From Benincasa hispida (Eukaryota > Streptophyta > Magnoliopsida > Cucurbitales > Cucurbitaceae): 64,000 nucleotides of DNA. The stretch's first letter is position 1, and each line of letters opens with the position of its first letter. Made by a program: the position numbers and the translations under genes. The stretch covers positions 11,507,196-11,571,195 of the forward strand of contig NC_052351.1 in assembly GCF_009727055.1 (NCBI RefSeq), written 5' to 3'. Shown here piece by piece: positions 48,201 to 60,865 of this stretch. The notes beneath the pieces are model-generated. The model worked only from the letters and a program-made list of their open reading frames with translations. It was not told the DNA's origin and did not search any database.

Positions 48201-50154
48201 AACGTCAAATATTGGTTCCTATAATTTGAATAAAGTTTAGGGATGATCCCTGCCTATTAAATTGAAATAAAAAATGAGGTGAGTTGACCAAATTTTTTTT
48301 TTAAAAAAAATGTGAAAATGGTAAGTGCCGAGAAGAACAGACCTTCTAGGCACTTTACAGCCATTCGATGATGGAACCATATAATCTCCTATCTTTCCTC
48401 TCGAACCAAATTTTGATGTTTCTCATCTTCAATTGATTGTTTGAAGAAATAAGTTTACAAGTTACGCGCTAGATGGGTTGAGTTTCAAACAGATGCAGCT
48501 TGGGAGAATTACAGTGGAGTTAGTGTCTCTGTATCCGTAATCGTCTCATCCACTGCATTGTTCGTCTGACACTTGTCATTTTCATATTTATTATTATTTT
48601 TTTCAACTCAACTCATTTTTTTAATTTCAATTTAATAGGTAGAAATTTTAACCTTTATTGAATTACAATGATGAACATGAAACAACCATCATACGGAAAC
48701 ATATTAAAAAAAATAACAATGGAAGAGTTTTTCAATTCACATGATTTTGTATCAGTGTTCGCACTCATACTTCTCTCCTAAAATTATGTATTGACCTCTC
48801 TCTTTTCATTATTGACATTTGAAAATTTCACTATTATATGTATAAATATATTTTGTGATATATTTTGTATACAAAACAAATCACATTAATATATTTAACA
48901 TTGATTACGATTATTTGTCAAAAATCAAATATTGCGGTACAAATAATATATTGCACTTTTGGTTCTATAAATTTTTGTTTATCTAACCGTATGTTTATTT
49001 CACATAAATCTTAATATAGAGTGTGGTGTAATTCGTTGTGTTATATACCATTAATAAATTGTAGTCATGTCCTAATTTTAATGTGCACCCAATGTATATC
49101 ATATATTTGAGTGATATAAGCATAAATATACATGGTGTCCAACGTCATTTTCCTATCGTTTTGATGTCAGTTTAGCTAATTCATGTATTTTATTAAATAA
49201 TTTTTAGTAATATAGACGATGAATATAGAATTCATTGAAAAAGATTATTCAAATTATAAATTCTCTCCAATCTCAATTAGATAAGATTTTTTTTTTCTTT
49301 TTATTTCATTTACCCAAATAATTCTTCATACATAGTCTTACATAGTAAAAATTAATTCATTCACATTATTGAAAGAAGAAGAACGATTAAACAATGTTTT
49401 TAATCTTTTTTCATAACCTAAAACGTGATCGATTTAAATTTAAATGAAGAATGATTAGGTATAACCTATCCCCGTACTTTCCTTTCTTTTTCTAAATAAA
49501 CAAATTTTGTGCCACATGGCACAATACATGGAGGCTGGTCAAACTATAGGCTGCACCAAATTTTTTCCAATTTAAAATGCATAAAAATTATAACAAGCCA
49601 TATCAAAGGTCAAAGATCCATCAAATTAACCAAAAAAAAAAAAACTTCGCTAGTTGCAGATGTTTATGCTCTACATTTTAGTTGTTTAATCCCAATTTGT
49701 CATTATAATTGTAAAATTCCTTTTTTTTCCCCTCTTTTTTTAAATTTTTTGATTTTTTTTTTATGATATGTGATTGGTGTGAACAACATGAGAATCGGTG
49801 CAATCCAATATGCATCAAAGACATTACTTAAAAAAAGAAAAAAAAAATACTTAAGTGCATCTCGAGAAGTATCTATTTTTTTTGTGCATTCCACTAAATT
49901 TTCTTATCATAATTTGTTCATGGTAAGTTATTTTTATTTATTTTTTGAAATATTTTAAGATTTTTTGTTAATGAGTGAATGAGAGAGGAAAGTATAGAAA
50001 TAGGAGTATCAATAGAAGCATCTCAAACCAAAATTATAGTTATATATATTGTTAGTGTTGTTTTTTTTTTTTTCTTTTCTTTTACATAGTTGTTTGGACT
50101 TAACATTTCACGTCTCAAAGAATAAAGAATCAGAACTTCAAAAGAAAAAATAAA
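48201..50154. other. AT-rich intergenic region, no gene seen
   Basis: Short frames here are low-complexity. The last ~115 bases (from about 50040) belong to the segmental duplication that includes the next gene and its 3' flank. Confidence 0.6.
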
Positions 50155-51420
50155 TCAAAAAAGCTTGCTGGCAAATTCATCTATGGAAATCCCCTCTTCT
50201 CTTGCTGCAGCTGATTTGGTAGCCAATTGTCTGAGCTGAGATAAGCTTCTCCCCAATTTCAAAGCCACTTTCCTTTCAAACACGTGCCCATTTTCCCTCT
50301 TCTCCCAATCCTTCTCCTCAAGCGTCCCTTTAATCGATTCTTCCAGTAGCCCAAAGAAGCCGGCGGAGTTTCTATACATCTCAAACACCATTCCAACTTG
50401 CCCACCATGCTCTAACGCATTCACGGCGGCTGCCAAAGATCCGGCCGCCGCCGCCACCACCATCCCTGCCGATGACCAATCACCCACAAAAGCAGAGCTC
50501 AAAGCCGCAAGGCCGGTGAGAACAGGGCCCGATATTGCCAATGTTTTATTAACCTTCAAAACTAAATTCCCAAGTCTGACGTAGTCTTCAGCGTCTTTTG
50601 TCTTTACGATTTCAACGACCTCTCTCATTTCGGCCTCAAGTTCATCGCTCCACCCATTGGAATCTCGACGTTGCTTTCCATCAAAATGGGCCTTTTCGTC
50701 CTTCGTCTGAGATTCATAATCGTTAGAAGAATTGGGCCACCACGAAGCCGGCTCGAGTGTTTTGGGAAATTTTTCAAGCATTACGCCAAGTAAAGGAAGT
50801 GGGTATGCTTTATCGAGCGCCAACACTTTTTCCATGGCGGAATCGACGTCCATTTGAGTGGGAGCTCCAGTCATAATCAAGCTTTGAATTTGGGATTGGA
50901 GTAGCTTGAATAATCTAGCCGCATTTCGCTGCTCCTCAGCCAGTTGAGAGGGTTGAATTTTGTTCACCATCACCAACATCCCTGTTGCAGCAGAGAAAAG
51001 CAGAGCCGATGACAATTTCAGAGCCAAAAGAGGAGCTCCGAGGGCACCGACGGCGGGTGCAGCAGCGGAGAGGGCGGAAGCGGTGAGAGTGATCATGTTG
51101 ATGGAATTAAGGAAAAGTGAATTCCAATTGTCTCGCTGTTGGCGGATGTTGTTGTGCATTTCGACACGGTCGGCTACGGCGTCTAAGATGGCTTGAAGCT
51201 GTGATTTGAAAGGGGATTCTGAGGGAATCACATTAATAATGGGTTGGTTTAAACAGAGTTCTTCAATCATTTTAACGGAGGCGGTGGAAGTTTTTGATAG
51301 TCTGGAAGCTGAGATTCGGAGATTAGGAAGCTTTGGGACGTGAATTGCGGCTTGGGAAATTCTTCTTGTTCTTGAAGAAGAGGAAGCTAAGAGGAGAGAT
51401 GAAGCTTGTAAGGAAGCCAT
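50155..51420 (-). CDS. At4g22030-like plastid-type protein of unknown function, single exon
   Basis: 421 codons in one exon. I chose the Met at 51420 (MASLQASSLLLASSSS) because the 66 residues upstream in the same frame are not family-like and the paralogous copy starts at the same place. The first ~45 residues are Ser/Ala-rich and lack acidic residues, like a transit peptide. The conserved body reads MIEELCLNQPIINVIPSESP, AILDAVADRVEMHNNIRQQR and WNSLFLNSINMITLTAS, then an Ala/Gly/Leu-rich hydrophobic segment (residues ~125-160), a polar centre with KAHFDGKQRRDSNGWSDELE, a second hydrophobic segment (GPVLTGLAALSSAFVG to AAAAGSLAAAVNALEHGG), and a basic tail ending [11 protein letters not shown]. 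Homologues are often labelled probable F-box protein At4g22030, but I see no F-box. Function is unknown. Confidence 0.85.
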   Translation of the reverse strand: MASLQASSLLLASSSSRTRRISQAAIHVPKLPNLRISASRLSKTSTASVKMIEELCLNQPIINVIPSESPFKSQLQAILDAVADRVEMHNNIRQQRDNWNSLFLNSINMITLTASALSAAAPAVGALGAPLLALKLSSALLFSAATGMLVMVNKIQPSQLAEEQRNAARLFKLLQSQIQSLIMTGAPTQMDVDSAMEKVLALDKAYPLPLLGVMLEKFPKTLEPASWWPNSSNDYESQTKDEKAHFDGKQRRDSNGWSDELEAEMREVVEIVKTKDAEDYVRLGNLVLKVNKTLAISGPVLTGLAALSSAFVGDWSSAGMVVAAAAGSLAAAVNALEHGGQVGMVFEMYRNSAGFFGLLEESIKGTLEEKDWEKRENGHVFERKVALKLGRSLSQLRQLATKSAAAREEGISIDEFASKLF

Positions 51421-54400
51421 TGTTGGAACAATTTTTGAGCTTTTTTTTTTTTTTTGTAATTTTTGGTATTGAATTGAAGTGGGAGGATACCAAATGTTGG
51501 CTGATTTTATAGAGCAGATGAATTGAAGATTCAGATATGAAGAACTTTTGACTGGCAGGCTGAATTGACTCGGCTCACTAGCTGACTCTCGACTCGTGGC
51601 TCGTGACTCGTTCCCCATTTATACGTTTAATATCATCAATTGTTTACGGTTCAAGCGAACGATTTCTCAGTCGGATTGGGTCTCTCATACGAACGATGTC
51701 GTATTATTACGTATGTTTGTATGTTTGACTGATGATTTGTTCTTTTTTGGCTTTACATTTTGAAGTCGTAGGTTTCCTTTTTCTTTGTATGATAATTCAA
51801 AATTTCGTTTATAATCCTTTTAACATTTTGTATCCATCTAATTATGTCAATGGGTATTTTCAAATATGGTAAAATAAGTTAATTTATTTATAAATATAAT
51901 AAAGTATCACTATCTATATGTTATAAATATTACTATTAGACAGTGACATTTTTCTATATTTAAAAATATTTTAAATAATTTTTTTATTTAAAACAAGTAC
52001 CCATGTTTTTTAAGATATTTTTTATGAATGAAACATAATTTATCCATTGACAAAATTTGGTATCATCATTTAATATTTATTTCGATTGACCCATTCATGT
52101 TTAATTTTCTTTGTTTAAGGGAGGATTTGAATTACAGGTCTTGTGATTATTAATACACTCATATATTAATTGAGCTATATTCGTTTGACGTTTTGTTTAA
52201 ATTTGTTAATAAGACAATAATATAATAATACATCAACTTAGTGTTTTTTTTTCTTCAATTGAGTGAATATACTTAAAAGGAAAAAAGTTCAATTACCACA
52301 TAACACTTTTGTGATTTTTATTAATTAAAACTTCAAACTAATAATTGTATCATTTATTTTACAATATGTTAGGTGAGGGAATCAATTTAAATATTGAGCA
52401 TTCATAAGTGAATACAATTAGACATTTGTTGGTGATTTGTAGCATTTTCACTCAATTCAATTTAAATATTTGGGTAGAGTCTATCTCCATGCAATCCCTA
52501 CTATACAAAGGAAAAAAAAAAAGATTTAAAATTATAGGAAAAAAATTATCATTTTAGTTCCCAAATTTTGAAGAATAGGTACGTTTCGTTCCTAAGTTTT
52601 CAAAACATACATTTTTAGTCCCCAAGTCTTCAAAAAGTACTTTTTTTAGTCCTTATATTTTTAAGAATAAATTTAAAAGGTCTATGTACTATTTTTTATT
52701 TTCAGTTTATATAATTATATGAAATTCTGAATTACAAAAATATGTTTAAAAACTAATTTTAGAGAGAAGAGGTAATCTTACAAAAATATATTTTTTTAAT
52801 TTAAAATAATAATAATAATAAATTGATGCATGAACATTAAAATATGTTTTTAAAAACTTATGAGCTAAAAATGTATAATTTGAATACTTAGGGACCAAAT
52901 AAACCAATCTAAAAAACTTAAATACTAAAAAAATATATTTTGAAAACTCAGGGACCATATGCACATATTCTTCAAAATTCGAGGACAAAAAACGTGATTT
53001 CCCAAAAATATATTTTCAAAACTTTATTTTCATGTGACAACTTGTGATTGGACAGTTAAATGGATGAGACAAAAATAACTGCATATGAGATGCATCCCAA
53101 TATTTTCCTTTAAAATATGCTCGAAATCACTAAATAAAATTATCATTCTCCAAAAAAAAAAATCTCCCAAAGTAGCAAAGTAAAGAAAAATAGAGGAAGA
53201 CGAGCAAGTGAAAAACGCTTAAATTCAATGAAAACCCGTCATTGTGTTTTTTATTCTCACATTTCTCTCTAATTTACTTTAACCTTTACATTTAAAACAA
53301 ATATACATGTGCGTAAAAGTTACCCACCAACAAGTTTAAAACAAAATTTTAATAGAAGGTTTCAATTAATTGAACAACTTATGAAAGATCTTAAATAGTT
53401 GTCTCATTTTATAACCATTTTATTTTTAGCTTTTAAAAGTTAAGCTTATAAACATTATTTTCATCCATAAAATTCTCTATTTTATTACCTAGTTTCTATT
53501 CATATTTTAATTACCTAGTTTCTATTCATATTTTTTAAAAACCAAGTAAAGTTTTTTTATAAGAAAAATTTATAAATAGAAAAATCTAAAAAATATTTAC
53601 AAAAATGGAGAAAAAGACAAGTATTACAAATTTGGAAAGACAAAATTAAAAACGAAATTGTATTAATTGTATTAAGACATGACTTAGTTTCTCTAATTTT
53701 TTTTTTCAATTCACTAATTAAATATCATGTCATCATATATAAAAGAATCACACAATTGAATTTCATCTAACGGATGAAACCTTTTCAAGAGTACGGACTA
53801 AACTAGAAAAATAGAGAACGATAGGGAGTGAGTTATTAGAAATTATCTCCTTGGACTTGGTCCGGTGCATAACGACGCCGTAAGAGCTATTGTTGGAACG
53901 AAGTATTTATGTTTGACCATTCATTTGTTTTGTTTCCATTCGAAATTGTTTATAGTTGACGTTTGACAATTTGTTTTATATTTTAATCTGTCCATGCAAA
54001 CTTTCAAGACCTATACACGCAAGCTGTCGGTTGATTTTCCGTTTTTTAAGCTGTTGTGGTTAGCTATCGCCATCATTTCTCAAATCTCATTCGCAGGTCA
54101 TTTATTTTAAATTTTATTATAAATATATTAATTTACATCATCTTTTTAATTTTAATCAGATTTATATTTTTTTAAATTAAACTTCTAAACTTTCACGAAT
54201 CAATTGATTTATAAAAATTTAAATGTTTAATTAAAATAATTATCTTTCATAATAAATCTAAAAAAGGATGTTAATTATTTTAAATTGATATGATATCAAA
54301 AATTTAGTGGCGTAAAATAGAAAGTTGCTTAAATTTTATTACTCTTTAATACATATGTCCTATATTATAAATTGGTCTAATTTAATTGACATGGGTTAGA

Positions 54401-56147
54401 TGCTTGGTCAAATAATTAGACCTGGTTGATAATAATTTATCCACGGTCCATTACATCAGTGTAAATCACATTATTAATCTCTTTCTTGTACATGGAAGTT
54501 TCTAGTTTTTATTTTTTAATCTATATTTATATTACCATATCTAAGAAAGAACGATAATATTATTTTATCATATATATTTAAAACTATTGTCTCTTCTTTC
54601 TTATCATCAGCTTGTATTAATGTATCATGAAATGATGAAGAAAAATATATATATTTGAATTAAAAAATGGAAGTTTAACTTAGCAAAAGATAATGAGATG
54701 AAAATATGGGTTTAAGAATTTGAATTCTAAACTTAGACTCGGTAATAGACTTTGATTAAGAAGAGAGGAGGGAGGAAAGAATTTTGAGCGAGAAGTAATA
54801 GCTTGTTGAATGGGATTATATTCAACAATATAATTCAATATTGGATCAATGTATAAATTATAAGTGGGTAAAAGTGTACGAAAATTTCTTCATACTCCCT
54901 TTCCGTTTTAATTTCCTATTATTCTTAAATGATATTATTATGACAAACAATGAAAGTAGGTCGTATGGACAATTCTCTACACAACAATATAATTAGAATT
55001 TTTTTTCCAATGTCAGATGTTCACAGGCATAGTGGGGATGGGGAAGGATTCTCCACGGGAAATATTCCCCATTTGTTTTTTTTTAATATATTCATTTTTA
55101 ACAATTTTGTTTATTCTCAACCAAATAAAATTATATATATTAAATGAGTTATTTCTAATAAATTTTTCATTCAAAGAAAATAGTATAAAAATTCATTATA
55201 AAAATAATACTATTATATGTGTAAAAATATAATTTAATCCTATAATTTCTAAAAGTTAAAATTCAAATATTACAATATCATAGTCAAGCTTTCCATTTAA
55301 ATACTCCAACATTTATGGCTTAAGGTGGAAAGTTTTAAATGTTAAAAACAATTTAGAAATGTATTAAAGTACAAAAAGATTGAATTGAAAATTAGAAAAT
55401 AACTAATTTTTTATACCACAATTTTTGTAAAAAAATATATAGGTAAAATAATAATAATAATAATTATAACTATTATAATAATTATAATAATTATTATTAT
55501 TATAAACTCATATTATGTTTATGTAAATAGAATATGAGTTATTAATAATAATAATAATAAATTATTATTACTATATAAATATATAATATATTTACTGAGA
55601 CGGAGAATATAATTCCCGTCTCCTTCCCCGTTTAGTCAACGGAGAAAAAAATTATCTCCACTCCCTCTTCCATTCTCCATCTAATGGGAGATTCTCTGCG
55701 GGGAGATGGACATCTCTACCAGTGTCCCATCATCCATAAACACACCATATTCTTGTTGGACAACCAACTTTCCTAAAAAAAACTATCTAAAGTTTGTTTT
55801 TTTAACCTAGTAAGCTGAAAGTATATTTTTAAACCTTGGACCAAATAAAAGCTTGGTTAAGATAAAAAATGTATTATATCATAAAATCTTTATAATACAA
55901 AGAGGTTATATATGTCAAAACTTAGGTCAACTCATATAACAAGTGTTAATTATCATGAATTTTACCGTTTGAATTCTCTCCATTCATATTATACTAAAAA
56001 AAGTTTGAAGTTAAGCCAAATTGAACCTAGTATAAACTAGTTAAATCTCTATGATATCTCCATTAAAAGGCCAGAGATTAGAATCTTTACCCAACTCTTA
56101 AAAATAAAAGGAAAAAAAAAAAAAAAAACCTTAAACAAAAGTTATGG
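51421..56147. other. Intergenic region between the two gene copies
   Basis: No gene is supported. It contains the promoter of the 50155 gene, the foldback at 52545-53000, a MITE relic at 53400-53690, the distal part of duplication unit 1 (to about 54490), and from 55017 to 55720 a repeat rich in GGGGATGGGGAA and its complement-like CTCCATCTAATGGGAGA, probably another MITE. Otherwise it is AT-rich. Confidence 0.55.
52545..53000. repeat. Foldback repeat with TTTTAGTCCCCAAG-type sub-units
   Basis: The left arm (52550-52680) contains TTTTAGTTCCCAAATTTTGAA, TTTTTAGTCCCCAAGTCTTC and TTTAGTCCTTATATTTTTAA about 50 bases apart. The right arm (52860-52995) contains the complementary forms TTAGGGACCAAATAAA and CTCAGGGACCATATG. 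The arms can pair around an AT-rich centre near 52760. Noncoding. Confidence 0.7.
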
Positions 56148-56253
56148 TTAAATATATTGATCATAATGTTGTTTTTTCTTTACATGATTGGATGGACATA
56201 ACATTTCCCATCTCAAAGAATCAACGAATTGTAACTTTAAAGAAAAAAAAAAA

Positions 56254-57513
56254 TCAAAAAAGCTTGCTGGCAAATTCATCTATGGAAATCCCTTCTTCTC
56301 TAGCCGCAGCTGATTTGGTAGCCAATTGTCTGAGCTGAGATAAGCTTCTTCCCAATTTTAAAGCTACTTTCCTTTCAAACACTTGCCCATTTTCTCTCTT
56401 CTCCCAATCTTTCTCCTCAAGCATCCCTCTAATGGATTCTTCCAATAGCCCGAAAAAGCCGGCCGAATTTCTATACATCTCAAACACCATTCAATCTGCC
56501 CACCGTGCTCTAACGCATTCACGGCTGCCGCCAAAATCCAGCCGCCGCCGCCACCACCATCCCCGCCGATGACCAATCACCCCACAAAAGCAGAACTCAA
56601 AGCCGCCATTCCGGTAAGACAGGGCCCGAGATAGCCAGAGTTTTATTAACCTTCAAAAACTAAATTCCCAAGTCTGACGTAGTCTTCAGCGTCTTTTGTC
56701 TTTACGATTTCAACGACCTCTCTCATTTCGGCCTCAAGTTCATCGCTCCACCCATTGGAATCACGACGTTGCTTTCCATCAAAATGGGCCTTTTCGTTCT
56801 TCGTCTGAGATGCAAAATCTTTAGAAGAAATTGGCCACCACGAAGCTGCTCGAATGTTTAGGGAATTTTTCAAGCATTACACCAAGTAAAGGAAGTGGTA
56901 TGCTTTATCAGCGCCCAATACTTTTTTCCATGGCGGAATCCACGTCCCTTTGAGTGGTAGTTCCAACCAATAATCAAGCTTTGGATTTCGGTTTGGAGTT
57001 GCTTGAACAATCTAGCGCATTTCGCTGCTCCTCTGCCAGTTGTGAGGGTTGAATTTTGTTCACCATCACCAGCATCCCTGTTGCAGCAGAGAAAAGCAGA
57101 GCCGATGACAATTTCAGAGCCAAAAGAGGAGCTCCGAGGGCACCGACGGCGGGTGCAGCAGCGAGAGGGGCGGAAGCGGTGAGAGTGATCATGTTGATGG
57201 AATTAAGGAAAAGTGAATTCCAATTGTCTCGCTGTTGGCGGATGTTGTTGTGCATTTCGACACGGTCGGCTACGGCGTCTAAGATGGCTTGAAGCTGTGA
57301 TTTGAAAGGGGATTCTGTGGGAATCACATTAATAATGGGTTGGTTTAAACAGAGTTCTTCAATCATTTTAACAGAAGTGGTGGAAGTTTTTGGGAGTTTG
57401 GGAGCTGAGATTCGGAGATTGGGAAGCTTTGGGATGTGAATTGCGGCTTGGGTAATTGTTCTTCTTGAAGAAGAGGAAGCTAAGAGGAGAGATGAAGCTT
57501 GTAAGGAAGCCAT
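56254..57513 (-). pseudogene. Frameshifted copy of the At4g22030-like gene
   Basis: Start (MASLQASSLLLASSSS at 57513) and stop match the intact copy at 50155-51420, and the coding region is highly similar throughout. Single-base losses break it: one after RNA in the EEQRNAARLF block (about 57015), others around 56985, 56900-56930 and 56850, near 56655, and around 56490-56560, where the Ala-rich segment is disrupted. The longest remaining frame is 179 codons from the start. Both ends are open, so damage is internal. It could still be transcribed as noncoding RNA. Confidence 0.9.
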
Positions 57514-59348
57514 TGTTGGAACAAATTTTGAGCTTTTTTTAAATTTCTTTTGTAATTTTTGGTACTGAATTGGTGGGAGAATGCCAAATGGTGGCTGATT
57601 TTATAGGAGAAATGAATTGAAGGGTCAGATACGAAGAAATTTAGACAAGCGGGCTGAATTGACTCGGTTCACTAGCTGACTCGTGACTCGTTCTTCCCTT
57701 TTTAATTTTAATAATTCCCATTTGTTAAAAAATATTATATCTTCTCTCTCGGATTTGGTGTCCAATACAAAACGATGTCGTAACATTCCATATAGTCATA
57801 CGTTTGACTGTTGATTGGTTCCTTTTTTTTTTTTTCGGCTGAACACAATAACCGGATGATTACCTATTACTTTTTTTTATAACCCTCAATTTTGAACCTT
57901 AATCTTATATAATTCTGAATCTTAGTTTTAATGTATTCAAACGTTGAATTAGCCCTTTTTTTTTTTCCTAATGAATTTGTTAATAAACAAAACTTGATAT
58001 ATCATATTAATATATTTAGACACATTGACATGTTAGTTCAAAATATTATTTGATACATAAAGATTAATTTATGCAAATTGTGATCTATCCATTTTACTAA
58101 AATCTCTTTCTTTTAAATATTCGTTTAAATATCGGTCAGGTATAGATTTATTAATAAAATAATAATACTTTGTGAGCAAATTTATTAAAAAAATAGTTGA
58201 CTAAAATTTTAATATATCATGGATGAATTCTAAAATTTTGAAAAGACCAAAGACCAAAATTCAATCCTTACTGTTGATATTTTTCTCCAATCAAGTTTCA
58301 AAAAAAAAAATTAGTTCATTATAACATATGTTCAAAATTTTTATTAATGGACGTTGAATGTGGGGAATACTTACCTGACTTTGGATTAAATGTAGATTTA
58401 GTTTAGATCATATAGTAATCAAATAAATATTGTAGACATTTAATTGTTTTTCTCAAATTTAAATAGTTTAATTTCTCCACATTTTATTACTCGTGCGTGA
58501 TGCCACATACAAAATTAAAAACAGCCTGATTTAACATTCAGGGTGGGTTAAAGAGGTAAATGAAAAATATTAAAATATAATTAAAAACTAAATTAAAAAG
58601 TTCATCGATTCCTTTGAGTTCAGAAAACTCGCCAAGAACAAGGTTTTATTTAGAATGATACTTCAAAATCTTCCTATTATAGCTTTACAAGAAAATAAGA
58701 CAATTAATTAATTAATTAAAAATTAAATAATTTAAATTAGCAATTAAATTATTATCAAATATAGTAAAATATCATTATGATAGATATCTATAACAATCTA
58801 TCCCTTATAGATAGGATATTTTGCTATATTTGTAAATAAGTTGACTCATTTTGATAACATTAAATTAATATCATCTATAAACCTAAAAAATATAAAACAA
58901 TAAAGACTAAGGTCTCATTTGATAATTATTTTATTTTTGAAAAATCAAGCCTATCTACATTACCTCCACCTCCAAATTTAATTAAGAATTCAATTATTGT
59001 ATTTAAAAAAAATTAAAAAAATATGAAAGAACTAGGATTAATTTTAAAAAACAAAAACCAAAATTTAAATAGACCTAAATTATTAGATATTTCTCCCTTG
59101 GAATAAGGTATTCCAGGCTGAACGACGTCGTACGCAATATGATTTTAGAGGTACGGTATATGTTTGACTACAGATTTGTTTGAATTTGTGTGTGGTTGAG
59201 AATTAGTTTGTTAATTAATTTTAATAAGTTCATGCAAAGATTCAGACGTAGGCACGAAATGCAAGGGGACAGTAAAGAAGCAGTTGGTTTTCGGTTTTTT
59301 AAGCTATTTGTGGTTGTTACCGGTAAGCTTTCGTCATCAGTTCTCCTG

Positions 59349-59350
<2 letters not shown>

Positions 59351-59380
<30 letters not shown>
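59351..59380. repeat. AT dinucleotide microsatellite
   Basis: Pure TA repeat of about 30 bases inside duplication unit 2; absent from the matching place in unit 1. Confidence 0.85.
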
Positions 59381-59384
<4 letters not shown>

Positions 59385-59699
59385 TCTTTTAATCTAAGTA
59401 TAATTAAGCCATTTTTAATAATTAAGCTATCTTTTAATTGGTCTAATTTAAATGACACTATTTATGTTTGGTCAAATAATTATATCCACTTGATGATTAT
59501 ACTTTAATTTATTGCCAATTTCACCATTAATTTTTTTAATATTTTTAAATATATTTGCTCTACTAGTTTAAGTATATGATTTCAACCAATAGATTAGAAG
59601 TTCAATTTTCCATCCTGTAAGTATATTTGCTCAACTAAACAAAACATATTGCATAGTTGTCCTTGTTCTTCCTAATTTTCACTCTTATCTTTTATTTAT

Positions 59700-60726
59700 A
59701 TTAATAGCAATAATACGTGATCGTCTGTTTTAAAATTGTGGTTATTGTTATAAATGTGATTTTAGCTAAATATATTTGTTTAAGTCCCTTACTCTGTGTT
59801 CTTGGACTGTTGTGGAGTTATCTCAGATTTTGTCTCTTTCGGAACTTGTCTCAGAGATTATTCTTCAAAGTGCCATCTCTGCAAAATATTTCTTTCCTTA
59901 TTTAAATTATTCTGTAAAATATTTTCTTTGAGATATTTTTCTTTTTGGTGAATTGCCGATATTATGTGAGGATTATTTCCATTATCCTACTATGCAATTT
60001 AAGCCCGAGAAGTTCTTTTGCTAGGGTTGCCGCATCTATTGTTTGTGAGATCATTGTGTGAATTTTACATAATACTTACTGCATTGCATTGATTTCAAGA
60101 AGAATATTTTATGTTTTGTTTGTGGCGCGTGTTCTTTACTTGCTCTTACAGTGAATGTTTCATAAGAATGAAGATTGCTCCATCTTAGGAGGAGCTTGGG
60201 ACATTGTTGATCAAGAAGGATTTCTCACACCTTAGGGGGAACCTAAGGTTTCATTCTTTGAAGAAGGGAGTTCTCAAGATTTAGGGAGAGCCTAAAAATT
60301 CACAATAAGAAGAAAAGATATCTTCAAGTAAGAATGAGTCTCATACACTTAGGGGGAGTCTAAGTGATCTAACACTAATATATGTATTTAGGGGGAGCCT
60401 AAGTTCAAGTGAGAAGGAGTCTCACATCTAGGAGGAACTTAATTGGTTAGCTAAGTTGGGCTCTACATGTGTTAATACAATTTTTTCTATTTTCAAATAA
60501 GTACAATGTTGTAATCATTTGACTTTTATATATTAATGGACTATCTTTCCTAGGCACTCTGCCCCCAAACGTATGTGGTGCATCACCGAACTGAGTTACC
60601 AATTCCTGTGTGTTTATTCTTGATTTACTTTCTGTTGCTTTCTTATTGTCTCTGGTTTTGCTAGGACATTGCGTGTGACATCTCTATAGTGTGTGTGGAA
60701 CCATATTCCAAAATGTCAATTGAATC
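59700..60726 (+). mobile_element. 5' part (LTR or leader) of a third copia element
   Basis: The region leads directly into a copia gag start at 60727, so it should be LTR plus untranslated leader. It contains a series of TTAGGGGGAGCCTAAG-type palindromes (listed separately). A canonical primer-binding site was not recognised, so the LTR boundary is unknown. Confidence 0.5.
60177..60450 (+). repeat. Series of CTTAGGGGGAGCCTAAG-type short palindromes
   Basis: Six variants lie at roughly 40-60 base spacing: near 60183, 60231, 60278, 60337, 60387 and 60437. Most sit after TCTCA or CAAG and could form a small stem (CTTAGG/CCTAAG) with a GGG loop. This is unlike the surrounding sequence. Confidence 0.7.
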
Positions 60727-60865
60727 ATGGATGGTATTAAGGAAGGTGGTTCCACTACGCGTCCTCCTATTCTTGATGAAGCAAACTATTCTTACTGGAA
60801 AGTCAAGATGCCTACCTTTTTGAAGTTGATCAACGGCAAAACATGGAAGATTGTTGTAACTGAAG
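60727..60865 (+). pseudogene. Copia gag N-terminal fragment
   Basis: The frame begins MDGIKEGGSTTRPPILDEAN, then YSYWKVKMPTFLKLINGKTW, the conserved start of plant copia gag proteins. Family likeness stops near codon 45, where LTR-like sequence (AAGCGGAAGCATGAAAGGC) begins, so gag is cut by an insertion. The remaining frame to 61089 is not gag-like. Confidence 0.85.

Larger units (their letters stand above)
50040..54490. repeat. Segmental duplication, unit 1
   Basis: Corresponds to unit 2 (about 56148-59530). Shared parts in order: the gene's 3' flank (ACATTTC...TCTCAAAGAAT, CAAAAAAGCTTGCTGGC), the whole coding region, the upstream flank (CGATGTCGTA), a MITE relic (53400-53690), and distal blocks CTCCTTGGA...AACGACGCCGTAAG (53840-53890), TTTTTTAAGCTGTTGTGG (54040) and GGTCAAATAATTAGACC (54405). 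Unit 1 is about 850 bases longer between gene and distal block, partly because of the foldback at 52545-53000. Confidence 0.75.
56148..59530. repeat. Segmental duplication, unit 2
   Basis: See unit 1. It holds the decayed gene copy plus its flanks: GATGTCGTAACATT upstream at 57773, the MITE relic at 58910-59090, AACGACGTCGTACG at 59122, TTTTTTAAGCTATTTGTGG at 59297 and GGTCAAATAATTATATCC at 59470, in the same order as unit 1. The direct arrangement marks a tandem duplication. Confidence 0.75.

Noticed and set aside
50960..51196. Plus-strand 78-codon frame (and its twin at 57056-57292)
   Set aside because: Both are antisense shadows of the same duplicated gene; conserved only because the sense strand is duplicated.
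50155..51420. F-box protein identity
   Set aside because: Homologues carry this label, but no F-box signature is visible in the sequence.
50155..51618. Longer start (487 codons) for the At4g22030-like gene
   Set aside because: The 66 extra residues are not family-like, the paralogous copy starts at the inner Met, and the inner Met begins a normal transit-like sequence.
54950..55232. Overlapping 65- and 71-codon frames
   Set aside because: AT-rich low-complexity frames within a probable MITE; no recognisable product.
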